NCBI RefSeq assembly: GCF_965638725.1
Contig: NC_134953.1
Location: 37,624,854-37,688,853, forward strand
Direction of reading: 5' to 3'
Length of the DNA: 64,000 nt
Source of the DNA: Aptenodytes patagonicus
Taxonomy: Eukaryota > Chordata > Aves > Sphenisciformes > Spheniscidae
In this document: in pieces, positions 27,201-39,084 of the stretch
Numbering within the stretch: position 1 is the first letter of the stretch
Layout of the letters: every line of letters starts with the position of its first letter
The notes under the pieces: generated by a model
Databases searched by the model: none
Told to the model about the DNA's origin: nothing
What the model saw: only the letters and a program-made list of their open reading frames with translations
Made by a program: the position numbers and the translations under genes

Positions 27201-30200
27201 ACTCAGTTTTGGGGTGCTCAATACCAGACTATTGAGTATACTGTACTTAAATGCACACACAAAGCATTTCATTTATCATGGTTTCCAGATAGTACTGTAT
27301 ATTAATTTTATTTCTGTTACTCTAACCACACAAAACAGATTTAACCAGTAAGGTGCTTAAAACAATGCCAGATGCTATTAATTTATCTACACAAAGAATT
27401 CCAGCGTGCCCAACACTGACAGAGTTAAGCTAATTATTCAATGTTTTCACAGTGCCTCACAAGTCAGGTTCCAGGTGTCTGACAAGGCTCCTGAAAAAGC
27501 TAATAATAAGCTGGGGGGGGGGATAAAATTAAAGTGTTCTTTAGTACAGTTAAAGCCGGGGGGGAAGAAAGAAAAAAAGGAAAGAAAAAAAAAAATCTAT
27601 GTATTTCTTCCACTTCTTTCAGTGAGAAAGCCAGCCAAGTTCTGAAACATATCTTGCCAAATGGGTTTTGCTAGTTTTTAGGATCTTTGAATTGTTTCAT
27701 TTCATTCTGTTTCCTTTTGCTCTGATGGCATGCAGAGCCAAAATATTTTCATGAGGTCTTCCTAGTTTAACTAAAGGTAGTATTAACAAACCCCAGGATT
27801 TTTATTCCAAAAGAAGCTAAATAGTAATACCCATGTCATAACTATTTAAGGACTGTCCCTAGACAGTATTAAGCCTGTTTTACAAAGTAAAAGCACATGA
27901 AGAACCACCTCAATTAAAAATCAGTCTACTATTACTTACCTTTCCCTGTTTTTTCTTAGCTACTTTTGGCTGAATGACTAGCAAGAGGAAAATAGAAATG
28001 TATAATATATACATATATGTGTGTATATATATACACACACATACTATATACTGGCAGTTTACAAATGGGTTTTTCTACTGCTATTGCAATAATTGATAAA
28101 TGGTGTTCTTAATGTTCATACATATGAACTAAGGAGTACCATGACAATTCTGCATTGGATGTTGAAAAGCATAGACATTTCTGGCAAATCCAAAGAATCC
28201 ACCCATTTAAAGAGCTGCATTTCTCTCTATTTCTCTGGGCTTATATTCAACCTAGTAGCAATGGCAGACAGGCTGATGAGCCAATTCTACTAAAACCTGC
28301 ATCTTTATACTTCATCTTGATGACACTGGATTTTTCATATTTTTAAAGCCATAACAAACACTATAAAAACTGTGCTTTACAACATAGCACAGAATTCAAT
28401 GCTTGAACAAATATATTTTAAATACTCTTAGACAAACAGTTTTCAATTAGGCAACTATTTGTTACATTAACCATTTACTAGTATTTTTGCTTAAACAAAT
28501 TTGCAACGGTTTGACCTGAAAACACATCAAATCATCCTCTAAACAAATATTAACTTTTCAGCAAAAGGGATGTCTGAAATCCAAGTACAAAACTATACCT
28601 GCCATGGATCCAGCCATTAATCGATGCACATGCCCTGAAATCCCAAGTTGCTTCTTTATTACCTGTAAAATACGGAACATTTACAATAGTTGTATATCAG
28701 AAAATACAGGGAAGTACATCACACAGTTTATTAGTACATTAATGCAAACTCTGTAGCTGTCTCCGAGAAGTTTACAACACTACAAATTCAAACCAGATCA
28801 CTTAATTACTGTCAGAGGAATTTCTGAACATTGCTGCCATTACCAATTTCTTATTAAAACCGTTAAAGTGCTAAAATTCTACTAACAAGGCAGAATGATT
28901 AGTTGAAAGTATTTGTACTGTTTACTTCAGAAACTAGATTGTTTATTTAGTTATCTTTAATGTGTGTCAAACAAGGCAAACTGAATACTATCCTTGTTGC
29001 ATGATAGAGAGCAAAGGACACTGAGCAAAGTTGAAAAGTGACACATTTGAGAAGAGTAAATTTTTCTTCCATGCACAGCATGTGAAACACACTCCTATAA
29101 AGATATTTCTAACTGGATTTAAAAAAAAAAAAAGAAAAAGAAAAAAAAGGAGAAGAGAGAAATCGGACAAGCATTTGAGAGCAAGAACTTCCTAAGTTAC
29201 ATTACGTCCTGGAAGGAAGTTAGAAATTAGTTTCCAGGCTTTTATCAAATAACTGAGACTATTTAAGAAGCAGTTTCTGCTATAAAGAAGATCATTTCAT
29301 ATCTTCCTTCTTTAAGAATTGTGGAGTTTTTCCTTTTACATATTCCTGCAAAACATTTTGAATGTTTGTTGTCAATTAATAGATAAAAGAAACTGCTATG
29401 ATGCTAAGTCATTTCTTGAAATTTGCAGATTCATAAATCATTTCATTATAAAGCACAGCATGCAGTCTTTTATTCAACACAACATAAAACAAGCATAAAT
29501 CAACAGCATTTATGATTACACCACAAAAAAAAGAACATATGAACCTCACTATGGTTACTTCTTTGTATCAACCTTCTGAAATTTGTGCTTTAGGGAAGGG
29601 AATCACAATTTCTATCTCACTGTCTTCAGTAAAGATCATGCAATTTACTTCACTGGGTACTAAATCTGACCTTTCAAACACTGAATTCCTCATTGCTAAC
29701 AGTAAAATGGTATTTTTCACCACATATAAGCAATGTTTAAAAACATGTTCATGCTAACACCTGACCTCCAAAAGATGTTGCAGGGATTTATTACACATTT
29801 ATTATGAAAGAGTAAATGCACAAGAGCAGAAAAGAATCCACAAATCTTCTGGGACCCTGAAATGAGCATTTTCTCTTCCAGGTCATTTTTATCTAGAGCC
29901 TGACATAGTCATTAGTCAGGTCAAATATAACAGTCATATCCAGACAGACTTTGAAGTCTAAGTTATTCCATCCATCAAGTACTAAGAATCCCAACACAAT
30001 ATAATAAAAAGGTTCCATTTTACATTTTGTTCCTACATTATTCACAAAGGGCTACATTATAGCAATACAAATAGCAGACTTTAGATTACCTTTTTCTTTC
30101 TTAAAAAAAAAATATTATTCTCAACAATAAGAAGGTACAAAAATCGGTGGGAATTTTTTTTTCCTTAAGCAACACTGCAAAAAATGTCACTGTTGCCCTG

Positions 30201-33200
30201 ACATTTTTAATGGGTAGATTCAGATAAAATTAAGCAACCTTAGAAAAGACATGCAGCTAATTAATAAGATACAAAATTTTCAGTGTTAGTTTCGATCACT
30301 TAAAGAATCCGTATTCATTGTAGGCAGAAAAAAAGAAAAGGAAAACAAAATAAATTCAACTACCTTTTTATATTGGTCAAATGCCATAAATTGAATTGCA
30401 CCATAGGGAAAGATTCTAATCATCATTGCCCCGTTTCCTTTATACAGCCCAAGGTAACCTTCCTTTTTGGGGACAGCACACAACGTAGAAAACACTCCTG
30501 TCAGCAATACAAAAAGAGGTATTTAACAATTACATGGGGGGAGGAAAAAAAAAAAAAAAATCACACAAATGTTACTGACAATAAGAAAGTATGCATAGAA
30601 CTAAGGCCGGATCATGTTGCTCATGTAACCATAGAGAGTGAAAAATCCACTTTCAATGTCCAAACACTGCCAGAAGGAGGAGGTTTAAGGTTAAGTTTTA
30701 TCAGCTTTCTAACCTCCCAGACTCAGTGGACCTTTTTCTGAATTCATGCGTTCAGGCCCCATGACTTGCCTGGGCTGCAAGCAATCCTATCGCAGATGAT
30801 ACTATCCACCCAGAGAAGCCAATACTAGCAACAGAAGGAAGGAAACTGGTTGACTTGCAATTCAGTCAATTCAAAATAAATAAATAAATAAATACTTAAA
30901 AATCTAAAACCATGGGAAAACAATCTAATATTGCTACATGCTAAGTTACAGATTAAATGCCGTCACTGAGGAAATGAAGTAAACAAGTTTAAGACTCATT
31001 ACTTACAACTTAAACATCTCACACTTCCTGTCCCAGAGTTGTTGCAACAAGAAGCAATCCTATTCCCTTTTAATAGGTGGGAAATAATGCAAGATCACAC
31101 AAAGTTTGGGCAAAACCTACAGTTTTATTACAAACGTATTATTAGTTACGCACAATTGCTATCAAACTGACTTTTTAATTTTTTTTTGTGAAGGAATAAA
31201 CTGTAACAGTTAAACAGTTTTCATTCATATGCAATACTTAATAATATAAAAGAGCTGAACATGAAAAAGGGTTACACATTTATTCTACTTTCAGGCAGAA
31301 AAAAGGAGTAGTTGACAAACTTTCATTTGAAGTTTAAATAAAACAAGCATTAATTAGTTTCTGGGGTTCTAAGAATACAATATTAAATGTATTGTCACGC
31401 TTATTACATGCCTCTGAAAATACTTATGCCGTGATTAGAATTTCTCTCTACCCTGCAATGATGAGTTACTGTTCTTATTTCTTGAAACATATGCTCTGAG
31501 ATCCATGTGGCACGAACTCCACAGAGCAAGGGCAGTAAAAACATTTAGTGAAGACTTCGATGAACTAATCCATCGTGTCTCTGCACTTACAGGTATCCCA
31601 TCCACATAATTTTCTTTTTTGCCTACGTGTAACAAGGACATGCGCTCAAGTCAGACACATTTCTAATAATCGGCATCATATATTCTTCCCTATTTAGGGT
31701 GTTAGATAAGATTTTACTTGCCAATTATGGCACAGTACAAAGGAAACAGACAATAAGGATTTAAAATATCAGCCAAACCAGTTATTTCAGCCTTCGATTC
31801 TAGACTGCAGGTTTGAGTGCGTACTTATGTGACTGTGTTACCAAAATGCCACATTACTTGTGTTTCCCTTTTTGGTACAGTGAAGTGAATCTATAGCCCT
31901 TGAACTTTCTTTCAAGATTTATTTTTCCAGCCTTTAAAAAAAAATTATCTTTAGTCTCTAAGTTAAAAATTCCAAAGTTCCATTACATGCAAACTTAACC
32001 AACTCAAAATTATTGTTTTTTTCTTGACAACTGTAACACACTTGCATTTCGGAATGTAAGTTATGATGTATTTCAAGAACATATGACATAAAATACCTCA
32101 AATACTATGCACAAGAGGGCACGGTTACAGCCCCATAGAGAACAGTTCTGAACATGCTGACAACTGTGAGTTTATTCTCCCATCATGATGCAACACAGAT
32201 GCCGAATACGGATCACCTGCACCTTATGCCAAGCACAAATCCACTTCCATCTTCAATTCTTATCAGCCACACTGCTGTCTGCGAGCGGAAGTGCACGTGA
32301 GTCTTGCAGGATTCAGCGGTCACTGTCTTGTGACCACCAGCCCCCGTGAGGGCTACCAAGCTCTGAAAAGCACCAATTCCCACAGCCCCCGGAAACCGGC
32401 AATCACTGTAGGAGACTGCAGCAGTTAGCAGCAGTGACGGTTTTCACATAAACGATCCAAGCTTCGAACCTGTGATTACCAACCTCCTGCGGGATTCAGT
32501 AAGAGGAAGATCAAGCCTAGCTCTTATGCGTCTTATTGAGGATTATTCCGACATCTCAATCTCCAACACATCTACCAATACCGCAACTTACTCGCACAGG
32601 GCTTTGTTTTTCTTTTTAAACGCTAACAAAACATGGCACAGAGACTGACCAGACAGATACAACCTTCTGTCTGATTAGCGCCTTTTTTTATCAGCCACAT
32701 CATTGAATAAATCAACATACCCAAACCATACACATTGCATTTAAAACCAAAAATTATACACACAGCAGCCATCTTACCTAGATGTTTGTAATGGTGGTTA
32801 TGAGCTTGCAGCAAAATCTTTACTCGATCCAGTGGTGCAGTAGTTGTTTTGGCACAACATCCTGCAACACCTTTCCAAGAGGGGAAAAAGAAAGGTGACG
32901 GGATGCAAAACTTCTTTACATCAGCAGATAAATAAGGGATTTTTCTAATGTATTTTTAAATGGAATAGGGGAGGAGAAACTCAGGAACTGGAAAAAGCCC
33001 CAATGACAAGTAAACAGCCTCTATTAGAAGTATGTTACAAAACCCTTAAAGCCTTAGTGAAATGTATAAGCTACTTTCCCTGATTACAAAAACCCAGGCC
33101 ACCCTCTCTCTCAGCTGCTGAAGTCACAGCAGAAGCTTTCAGAGAAAGTTACTCAAGAGTCTTCCACCCTGCTTCCTCCTTCTGCGGAAACAGACGTAGT

Positions 33201-33987
33201 TGCTCTCCCCAAAGGAGTGGGCTACGTGTCCGCCGCGTACCCTGTGCTACTTCAGAGTGAGATCCAACAGCGAGTGCAGCCTGACGCGAAAACTAAACAA
33301 ACGAAACATCTTCCTGCCCCCTTGCAAACCAGACAGCTGGGACAACACCCTGTAAGAAGAATAAACAGGCTTTTTCCCCAAGAGGTTAATAACATGGCGT
33401 TGTGTTTGCCAGGCTGCCCCCCTTCACACCACCTTAATCTTCACAATAGCCGCCGCAACTGTTTCGGGACACGGATAACCCTCCCTTCCCCGAGTACCCT
33501 AACGAGGGTTTGGGCTCTTTGAACATTATTCACTGGCGCCTACGCGGGGCTCTTCGCTGGTTCTGACACACGTGCGAGTCACTTGCGTGTACCGAGTCAC
33601 CTGCGTTAGCACATCAGCGGAATAAAGGGGGGAAAAAGGAAAAGAGAGCCCACTGCTTCCCCAGGTGACGATACCCTCAGCGGCAGTTTTGGCGGGGATA
33701 TTGACACGAAAGTGACCTCCACCTGCCCGGCCGGGCCGCCGGGAGGGCGCCTCGCACGAGCCGAGCCCGGCCCGGCTCGGCTCCCCTGCTCTCCCCCGGC
33801 AAAGCCCAGCCTCCCGCCCCTGGCAGCCCGCGGGAGGCCCGCAGAGACCGGGCACCGCACGCCGCCGGGCAGGGGCCCGCCCGGGGCACCCACCTCCGGC
33901 GATGAAGGACCGCAGCCAGTAGAAGTCACGGCGCGCCGCGCCCGGGGGCAGCGCGGCGCCGGGCCCCGCCGCCGCCGGGGAAGCCAT
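18101..33987 (-). CDS. SLC25A16: SLC25A16 mitochondrial carrier, complete, 9 coding exons
   Basis: Member of the mitochondrial carrier (SLC25) family, known as the Graves disease carrier protein and related to yeast Leu5; it is linked to coenzyme A accumulation in mitochondria and sits in the inner membrane. Minus-strand exons 33894-33987, 32778-32870, 30364-30497, 28599-28662, 22616-22737, 22013-22079, 21051-21213, 20098-20166 and 18101-18257 join in one frame to 320 residues plus stop; the human protein is 332. Three carrier repeats are visible by their signatures PLDRVK (44-49), PLDMVR (138-143) and PLDVTR (248-253). Each is followed by an EG-type loop such as EGYLGLYKGN, GGFSGFYRG or GIRRGLYRG. 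The C-terminus KQFLHLN matches human KQFFHLN. The N-terminal 18 residues are Ala/Pro/Gly-rich and unlike human in detail. Nothing is broken. Confidence 0.97.
19976..20010. repeat. G-rich run followed by TG microsatellite
   Basis: Three G tracts (G5, G8, G6) separated by single bases, then seven TG units, in SLC25A16 intron 8. On the plus strand it could form a G-quadruplex; the transcribed pre-mRNA would carry the C-rich strand. Confidence 0.85.
20098..20166 (-). CDS. SLC25A16: SLC25A16 exon 8
   Basis: Reads YPLDVTRRRMQLGAVLPDSE, then KC. It holds the third carrier signature, here PLDVTR where human has PFDVTR. The acceptor is CTCTGTAG, the donor GTAAGT. Confidence 0.95.
21051..21213 (-). 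CDS. SLC25A16: SLC25A16 exon 7
   Basis: Reads FSFFTFGTLKSIGLAQAPNL, then GRPSLDNPDVLVLKTHVNLL and CGGIAGAIAQTI. It spans the end of repeat 2 and the start of repeat 3. The acceptor is CTTTTAG, the donor GTAAGT. Confidence 0.96.
22013..22079 (-). CDS. SLC25A16: SLC25A16 exon 6
   Basis: Reads EGGFSGFYRGLMPTVVGMAP, then YA. Human has EGGFFGFYRGLMPTILGMAPYAG. The acceptor is TTCAAAG, the donor GTAAGT in phase 1. Confidence 0.95.
22616..22737 (-). CDS. SLC25A16: SLC25A16 exon 5
   Basis: Reads GITAVICTYPLDMVRVRLAF, then QVKGEHKYMGIIHAFKMIYT and K. Second carrier signature PLDMVR. It lies after a 5.9-kb intron, the largest in this gene. The acceptor is AATAAAG with an unusually weak pyrimidine tract; the donor is GTATTT. 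Confidence 0.96.
23893..23907. repeat. G15 homopolymer
   Basis: Fifteen consecutive G bases followed by AGGCGGGGAGGG, a strong G-quadruplex candidate in SLC25A16 intron 4. Long mononucleotide runs are also places where assembly length is unreliable. Confidence 0.95.
27556..27595. repeat. Polypurine tract in SLC25A16 intron 4
   Basis: About 40 bases of nearly pure G and A (GGGGGGAAGAAAG, then A-rich). Such mirror-like purine tracts can form triplex DNA; here it is likely a decayed microsatellite. Confidence 0.8.
28011..28050. repeat. TG/TA/CA palindromic microsatellite
   Basis: ACATATATGTGTGTATATAT continuing into ACACACACAT. The segment 28019-28038 reads the same on both strands, so it can extrude as a hairpin. 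Lies in SLC25A16 intron 4. Confidence 0.85.
28599..28662 (-). CDS. SLC25A16: SLC25A16 exon 4
   Basis: Reads VIKKQLGISGHVHRLMAGSM, then A. Human has LGISGHVHRLMAGSMAG. It begins carrier repeat 2. The acceptor is TTTTACAG, the donor GTATAG. Confidence 0.95.
30364..30497 (-). CDS. SLC25A16: SLC25A16 exon 3
   Basis: Reads GVFSTLCAVPKKEGYLGLYK, then GNGAMMIRIFPYGAIQFMAF. This is the second half of carrier repeat 1, almost identical to human. The acceptor is GCTGACAG, the donor GTAGTT in phase 0. Confidence 0.96.
32778..32870 (-). CDS. SLC25A16: SLC25A16 exon 2
   Basis: Reads GVAGCCAKTTTAPLDRVKIL, then LQAHNHHYKHL. Holds the first carrier signature PLDRVK. Human has KTTVAPLDRVKVLLQAHNHHYKHLG. The acceptor is GGAAAG, the donor GTAAGA. 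Confidence 0.96.
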
Positions 33988-34330
33988 GGGGCAGGGCTGG
34001 ACGCGGGACGCGGGCGGCGGCTCCCTCAGGCGGCGAGCGGGCGGCGCGGGCAGCGCATGGTGCCGCGCGGCGCCCCCGCCGCGGCGCAGGGGCGGAGCTC
34101 GGGGCGGCCCCCGCCGTCACTGCGATCCGGGCCGCGCCGAGCCACGGCCGGGGCCGCCGGGCCGCGCCGCGGCGCCTGCAGATCGCGTCAGAGGCGGCGG
34201 TTGCGGGGCGGCCCGCCCCTCCGCCGCCTCCCCTCGGGCGGCGGCAGCCCGAGGAGGTCGCGGATTGCTCGGGTAGGGCCCGAGTTAACCCGCCCGGAGC
34301 CGCTGCAGGGGCCGGTTCTCACCGTTCACT
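33690..34330 (-). promoter_or_regulatory. SLC25A16: CpG island, SLC25A16 promoter
   Basis: A dense CpG block covering exon 1 and about 340 bases upstream of the start codon. Several long reading frames on both strands are GC-rich shadows with no conserved sequence. No TATA box is seen, as expected for a housekeeping mitochondrial gene. Confidence 0.85.
33894..33987 (-). CDS. SLC25A16: SLC25A16 exon 1 (start codon)
   Basis: The ATG at 33987 opens MASPAAAGPG, then RRDFYWLRSFIAG, matching human TRRDFYWLRSFLAGG. The donor is GTGGGT in phase 1. The exon lies in the CpG island. The start is chosen as the first ATG in frame with the conserved RRDFYW block. Confidence 0.93.
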
Positions 34331-37130
34331 TGGCCAGAGTAGACCGACCCGTACGATGCAATGGAGAGGATGGCTGAGCAGGGAGCCGGCTTCTCAGCTG
34401 GCGGTGTAAATTTTTAGTACGCCCGGGGATCGCCTGCTGCCGCTTAGAAATGGTCATCGATGCCCTATGCCAGCAAATACAGATTTTTAGACCTGTAAGT
34501 GCATGCAACCAAAACCTAAATAGCTTTAATTAGGCTATACAATAAAGTACATCGATTTTTTTTTTAAGCATCTAAATAGCTACTTCGTGCTAAAACCATT
34601 TATTTTGTCTACAAATACAGTTTCATATCAAGCAAAGAATATTCAGTGTTTTCATATTCAAGTTTCAAAATGTGTCAGGGAAGTAGACTCTAAAAAAGCT
34701 AACTTTTTTTTTGTAGTATCAGGAAGGTCAAACCCAGTATCTCTGCAGCTGTCAATGTTTTTTGCAATTTTTTAGGTTTTCTGCAATGTCTATCTTGAAT
34801 ATAGTGTATAGGGCTTTCCAGGAGGCATTTAAACTTTTGTCCTCAACTCTTAGAAAAAAACACACACACACTCAATGCTGATGCATGGTATAAGGAAGGG
34901 GAGCATACCTGATGCCAGACACTGGTGAAAAAGTTAATGCTGTCAGCTTTTCTCTCAGTTTTCTGCAGTTACTCATATTATTTCTCATACGCTCTTTGCC
35001 CCATACATCTTGACCTCAGTTTCAAGTATTTCATATACCAAAATCCTTTTTTAAAAGTCAGTCTTTTAACATGAAGAAAATAGTCAAACAGATCTCAATG
35101 CTTGCACAAGTAAAATGAACCCATTTCCAAACAAATTTGCTGGAACATTTTTTTCTTCCTGCTTGTGTCAAACTGCCTTCAACAGAAATTACTCATTTTT
35201 TCTTTTAATAGGCTACATTCTTTAAAATTAGATTTGCTTCAGCATTGGGAAAACTTTATTTTGCTCTGTTTGATCATTATGTTATTATTGGGAAATGGCT
35301 GTTACAATATGCATTTTTTCCAATAATAAAAAAATACACAGCAAAGGTGGACAGATTTCTTCCAGCAAATGTGTAATAAGTCCTTTATAGCAGAAAACTC
35401 TCAAGTCTTCTTGCCTTTTTTAATATACCTGGGAAATTCATAATTTTCATTGAAGTCACTCTGATGTTTAAGTCTCTAATTGAAAAGCAACTGTTCTGAG
35501 AATTATGGAAGCAAGCTTTATAGTCACTGTTGATGTGGTTTTCCCCAGCCAATTTGTATTCTTTTGGGATTCTGATCAGGAAAAACCTCCCCCCCTGCTT
35601 TAATAGCTCCAACTGTAGAAACTTAATTTATTTACTGATTTCACACAGAAGTGTTGCAACCACACTAACAGCTGAAAGTCATCTAGTTTCTAGAGTTTCA
35701 CCAGTAACTAGAACAATGAGATAACTGCATAAATGGGCTGTTACTTCTTTTGTATACAGGCAAGATATTTCAGGAAGGTACTTTGTCAACCCTGGTAATT
35801 CAGGGAAGCGTGCACTGTGAGTGAATACTGTTTAGGAAAGCAATAAGAAACTTTAATTGCAGAATTAAACAGAACATCTCAGAGATATACTAACACAGAA
35901 AGGAATTCAGCAGTGAGCTTTATGTGTATAGCTTTTTTTTTTTTTTAAATACTTGTGGCATAAAATGCTCTGAAGTTCTGTTTTCTTTACTAGTTTCTGT
36001 AGTAGTTCATTATTTGCACCTTCAAATCTTAACATTCTCACTGCTGTCACTTCATCTTTTTACCTTGAAGTGTTTATGCCCTTTACAGAATTTCTCTGGT
36101 GACTTCTCTTTTATGACCCATTCTTAAGTTATCAGCATTTTTAATGTCATTCAGGTTACGCTCATGCCTGACACTGTCATCCTTCCCTGGCAGATTGATG
36201 ATAAACAGAGGAAGGTATTAAAGTCAAGATACTCAAGAGCAGAGCTGCTAAGTTGAAGAAAAATTCAAGCAGGTAGGTAGTTTTATCAATAGCTGTAATT
36301 TGTTCCTGAATTTTTTGTTGTTGAGGATGCTTGTTTTTGTAAAGATGTTTCAAATATTTATCAATTGAAATAAGTTATCAAGGCTAAAGCTAGGTAAGCT
36401 ATTCCCATAGCAGTTGTTGCTGAAAAGATTATTTTCAGTGCTTTTAAAATACAGATGTACATCCAGCTCTGTTCTGAGACAGTTGTACAAATTATCCTCA
36501 AGTGTCATGCCTCTGGGCTATAGGGATCAGAAAGATTTTTTTCCGCTTTATACTTGCTTGTGGTCTTTACTAGTTAGTGATCTGAAGTAACATCTGTCTA
36601 GTTGTCTGTTCGTTTGCCCCAAACCACATCCAAAACCACTAGAAGTACAGAACTTTTCCCACATGATACTTGGGAATTTGAGGATTTTTTTTTCCTTCTT
36701 CCGCAACAGGCATTATGGCTTGCAGATTGGAAATACCTGAGCAAACCTCAATTCCTTTCCAGTGTGGCATCTTCAGCTCTCATTATCTCTGCCAGCAAGC
36801 AGACAGAACTGTGCTGCTTCCTGAGGTGAGGTGAGCTAGGAACCAAGGGTGACCACAGCATGGGTAGTATCCTCACCGACAGGGCGCAGTCCTGCAGCGG
36901 GACAGGCAGAGCTGGGTGCTGGGAACAGGCTCCATCAACAGTCACAGCAAGGGCACAAAGCAGGTCTATGGTCTATCCAGAGAGGCAAGTCAGGAACTGC
37001 AGGAGATGATGCCCAAAACAAGACTAGAGGAGAATGTGAAGTTCATTTAATAGATCCAGAAAAGAAACAAGGCTAGAGCCAGGACTCAAAACAAGCACAC
37101 CTATAACATAGGTTAGACAAAGAGTGATTG

Positions 37131-37252
37131 CCTGGGCAGGCCTGAGCTTAAATGGAGCTCCTGGGCCCATGGACCAGGTGTGTGGGTGGAGGCCCCAGTT
37201 GAGGCTGGTCAGGGCCATTAATGACTGTTGGCACCCTCAGGACCCTGACAGT
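37131..37252 (+). repeat. Inverted repeat, left copy
   Basis: About 120 bp that matches the reverse complement of 38460-38580 at roughly three bases in four. Shared blocks include GTGTGGGTGGAGGCCCCAG against the partner's reversed ATGTGGGTGGAGGCCCCAG, GCTGGTCAGG, CCTCAGG and CCCTGAC. It is an old transposable-element family or the long terminal inverted repeat of one element; I cannot name it. Confidence 0.75.
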
Positions 37253-38459
37253 CCCTACCCGTAGCGTGTCAGTGAGGTCTTTAAGGAACAGAAATATTTG
37301 ACTCTCCTAAGTCATTGAGTCTGCAAATAGAGTGATGCCAAATTTCTCTAGCTAAGCAGGCCTCTTCCTTTCTTTCAGGTGCAGGGAAGAGGTGTGCACT
37401 TCATGCCCTCTGGTATCACATGGCTTACTGCAAAAGTGCAGTAGACTTGAAGCATCCAAAAATGCTGGGTCGGTGCATGCAAAATTAGCCACGTCTTTCC
37501 AGATGTAGTGTTTACCAGCCAGGCACGGCACAATCATTCTGCACTCGTGCTTTATATTGCTCATGCACAATCATGCAGTGAAGTGAGGGCCAAGATTTCC
37601 AATAAATATGGAAACTGGTTGGGAACATCTGATAGGAAATATTTAGAATAAATGCAATGGACCTGTATAATGGGCATCAGAAGATGAAATCATAGTCCCT
37701 TCTGGCCTTACTTTATGTAAAATGGTATTAACACTTAAACTGTGTTCAGCATGCTTACAAATGTTAACTTATTTTCAGCGCCAATCAGGCAGGTAGATAC
37801 TATCTACAGAACCAGGGCCAAGAAAGACTAAATGAGGAAGTCATTGTGAAAACCACAATTAGAATTCAAGAGTTTCTGCATTAAACTCATGTTGTTCAAG
37901 ACTTTTCTCTTTCAGATACTGCCAACTAACAATGCTGTGGGTGATTTATCTGATCATCTGTGTTACAAATACAAAGGCATTAGTGGTGGTTGGCTTGTGT
38001 TCAGCTGGGTTCACAAGCACAGCACCACACCAGTGCAGCATAGAGCTTCCTAGGTCACATCTGGTCTGGGAGCAGGCTGGTCACTTTGTCACACTGGAGT
38101 GCGAGCTAATAAATGTGAGGGAGGCTTTGCAAGGTAGATGCTTTAATCAATGCTTTGTAATCACACAAGGAGCCAGCCCTAATGTCTCAGCATCACGTTT
38201 CAACTACGAGGGAGGCAGGGCTAGCCAAGGTAGGCCTGGTTAGATCCAATCTTTCCGTTACATATCAGCATAGGTGTCTTTGCAGTGTAATTCCTAGAGC
38301 TTTTGGTCTGTGGAGAGCTTGACTCAGGTTCAGCATCAGTGACACATCTGACCTTCCATAGCCTGGCCTGATGTTGTGCCTACTGCAGAAGTCTTACCCA
38401 GATGACTCTGCAGGACTGATTTAGGGATACTGATTTAACGTACTTGGATAGTTCTGTTT

Positions 38460-38580
38460 CCAGGGTCAGGGCCCTGAGGGCACTAATAGGCCTTAAAGGG
38501 CCTGACCAGCTGCACCTGGGGCCTCCACCCACATCCTCTGCCCATGGGGCCAGGAACTCTATTTAAACTCAGCCCTGGCT
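38460..38580 (-). repeat. Inverted repeat, right copy
   Basis: Partner of 37131-37252 in opposite orientation, about 1.2 kb away. Reversed, it reads through TTTAAAT, GTGTGGGTGGAGGCCCCAG and GCCCTGACC in the same order. No target-site duplication was found by eye outside either copy. Confidence 0.75.
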
Positions 38581-39084
38581 GAGCTATGTTTTAGAAGTAT
38601 TAATACGTGTTATGGAATCTGTTTGGCCACTGTGCACCCTGCTCAGTATCTACTTGGATTGTGTCTATCCATGCTTACCTGCTGGGTCACCAGACCTGCT
38701 TCTGACATGCAGATTGACTTCTCAGTTCAACCTCAAACCTGCATCATCACCTGGAAGCTGACTGACCATCTGGACTCCTGGCTGAATCTGGATACTACCC
38801 GCAGGCCTGTCCTGTTTGCCTTGTGTGGGGACAATAGGGCTGGGTGCTGGCCAGTGAGGTCCTTGCCCTTCTGGCTGTTACTGTGTGGGGCTCCCTGTCT
38901 CTCAGGAAGCAGCTGTCCCTCACAGCTCCCTGATACTCACTACAGACTCAAATTTTGCCAGAGCTGCCTGCAGTGTGGAATTATTTATGAGTTTATGCAC
39001 TGTATTCTTTGGTGCTATGTTGTCCAGTTTTATTCATTCTGCAGGTGTGTACCAATTTGCATGTTATTCTGGATAAAAACAGGG

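Larger units (their letters stand above)
22738..28598 (-). other. SLC25A16 intron 4 (5.9 kb)
   Basis: The largest intron of the gene. It holds a G15 run (23893-23907), a purine tract (27556-27595) and a TG/AT palindromic microsatellite (28011-28050). Small reading frames occur but none shows conserved protein sequence. Faint similarity to old amniote repeats near 22.96-23.05 kb is too weak to name. Confidence 0.7.
28663..33893 (-). other. SLC25A16 introns 1-3
   Basis: Intron sequence 28663-30363, 30498-32777 and 32871-33893. It contains a purine-rich stretch at 29118-29160 and an AAAT tetranucleotide repeat near 30878-30893. No other gene was seen on either strand. Confidence 0.75.

Noticed and set aside
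33712-34377. 221-codon frame and others in the SLC25A16 island
   Set aside because: Several frames are open at once on both strands, which is a composition effect; only exon 1 has conserved sequence.
37715-37890. Possible MIR- or L3-like fragment
   Set aside because: Only faint resemblance; no diagnostic core could be read with confidence.
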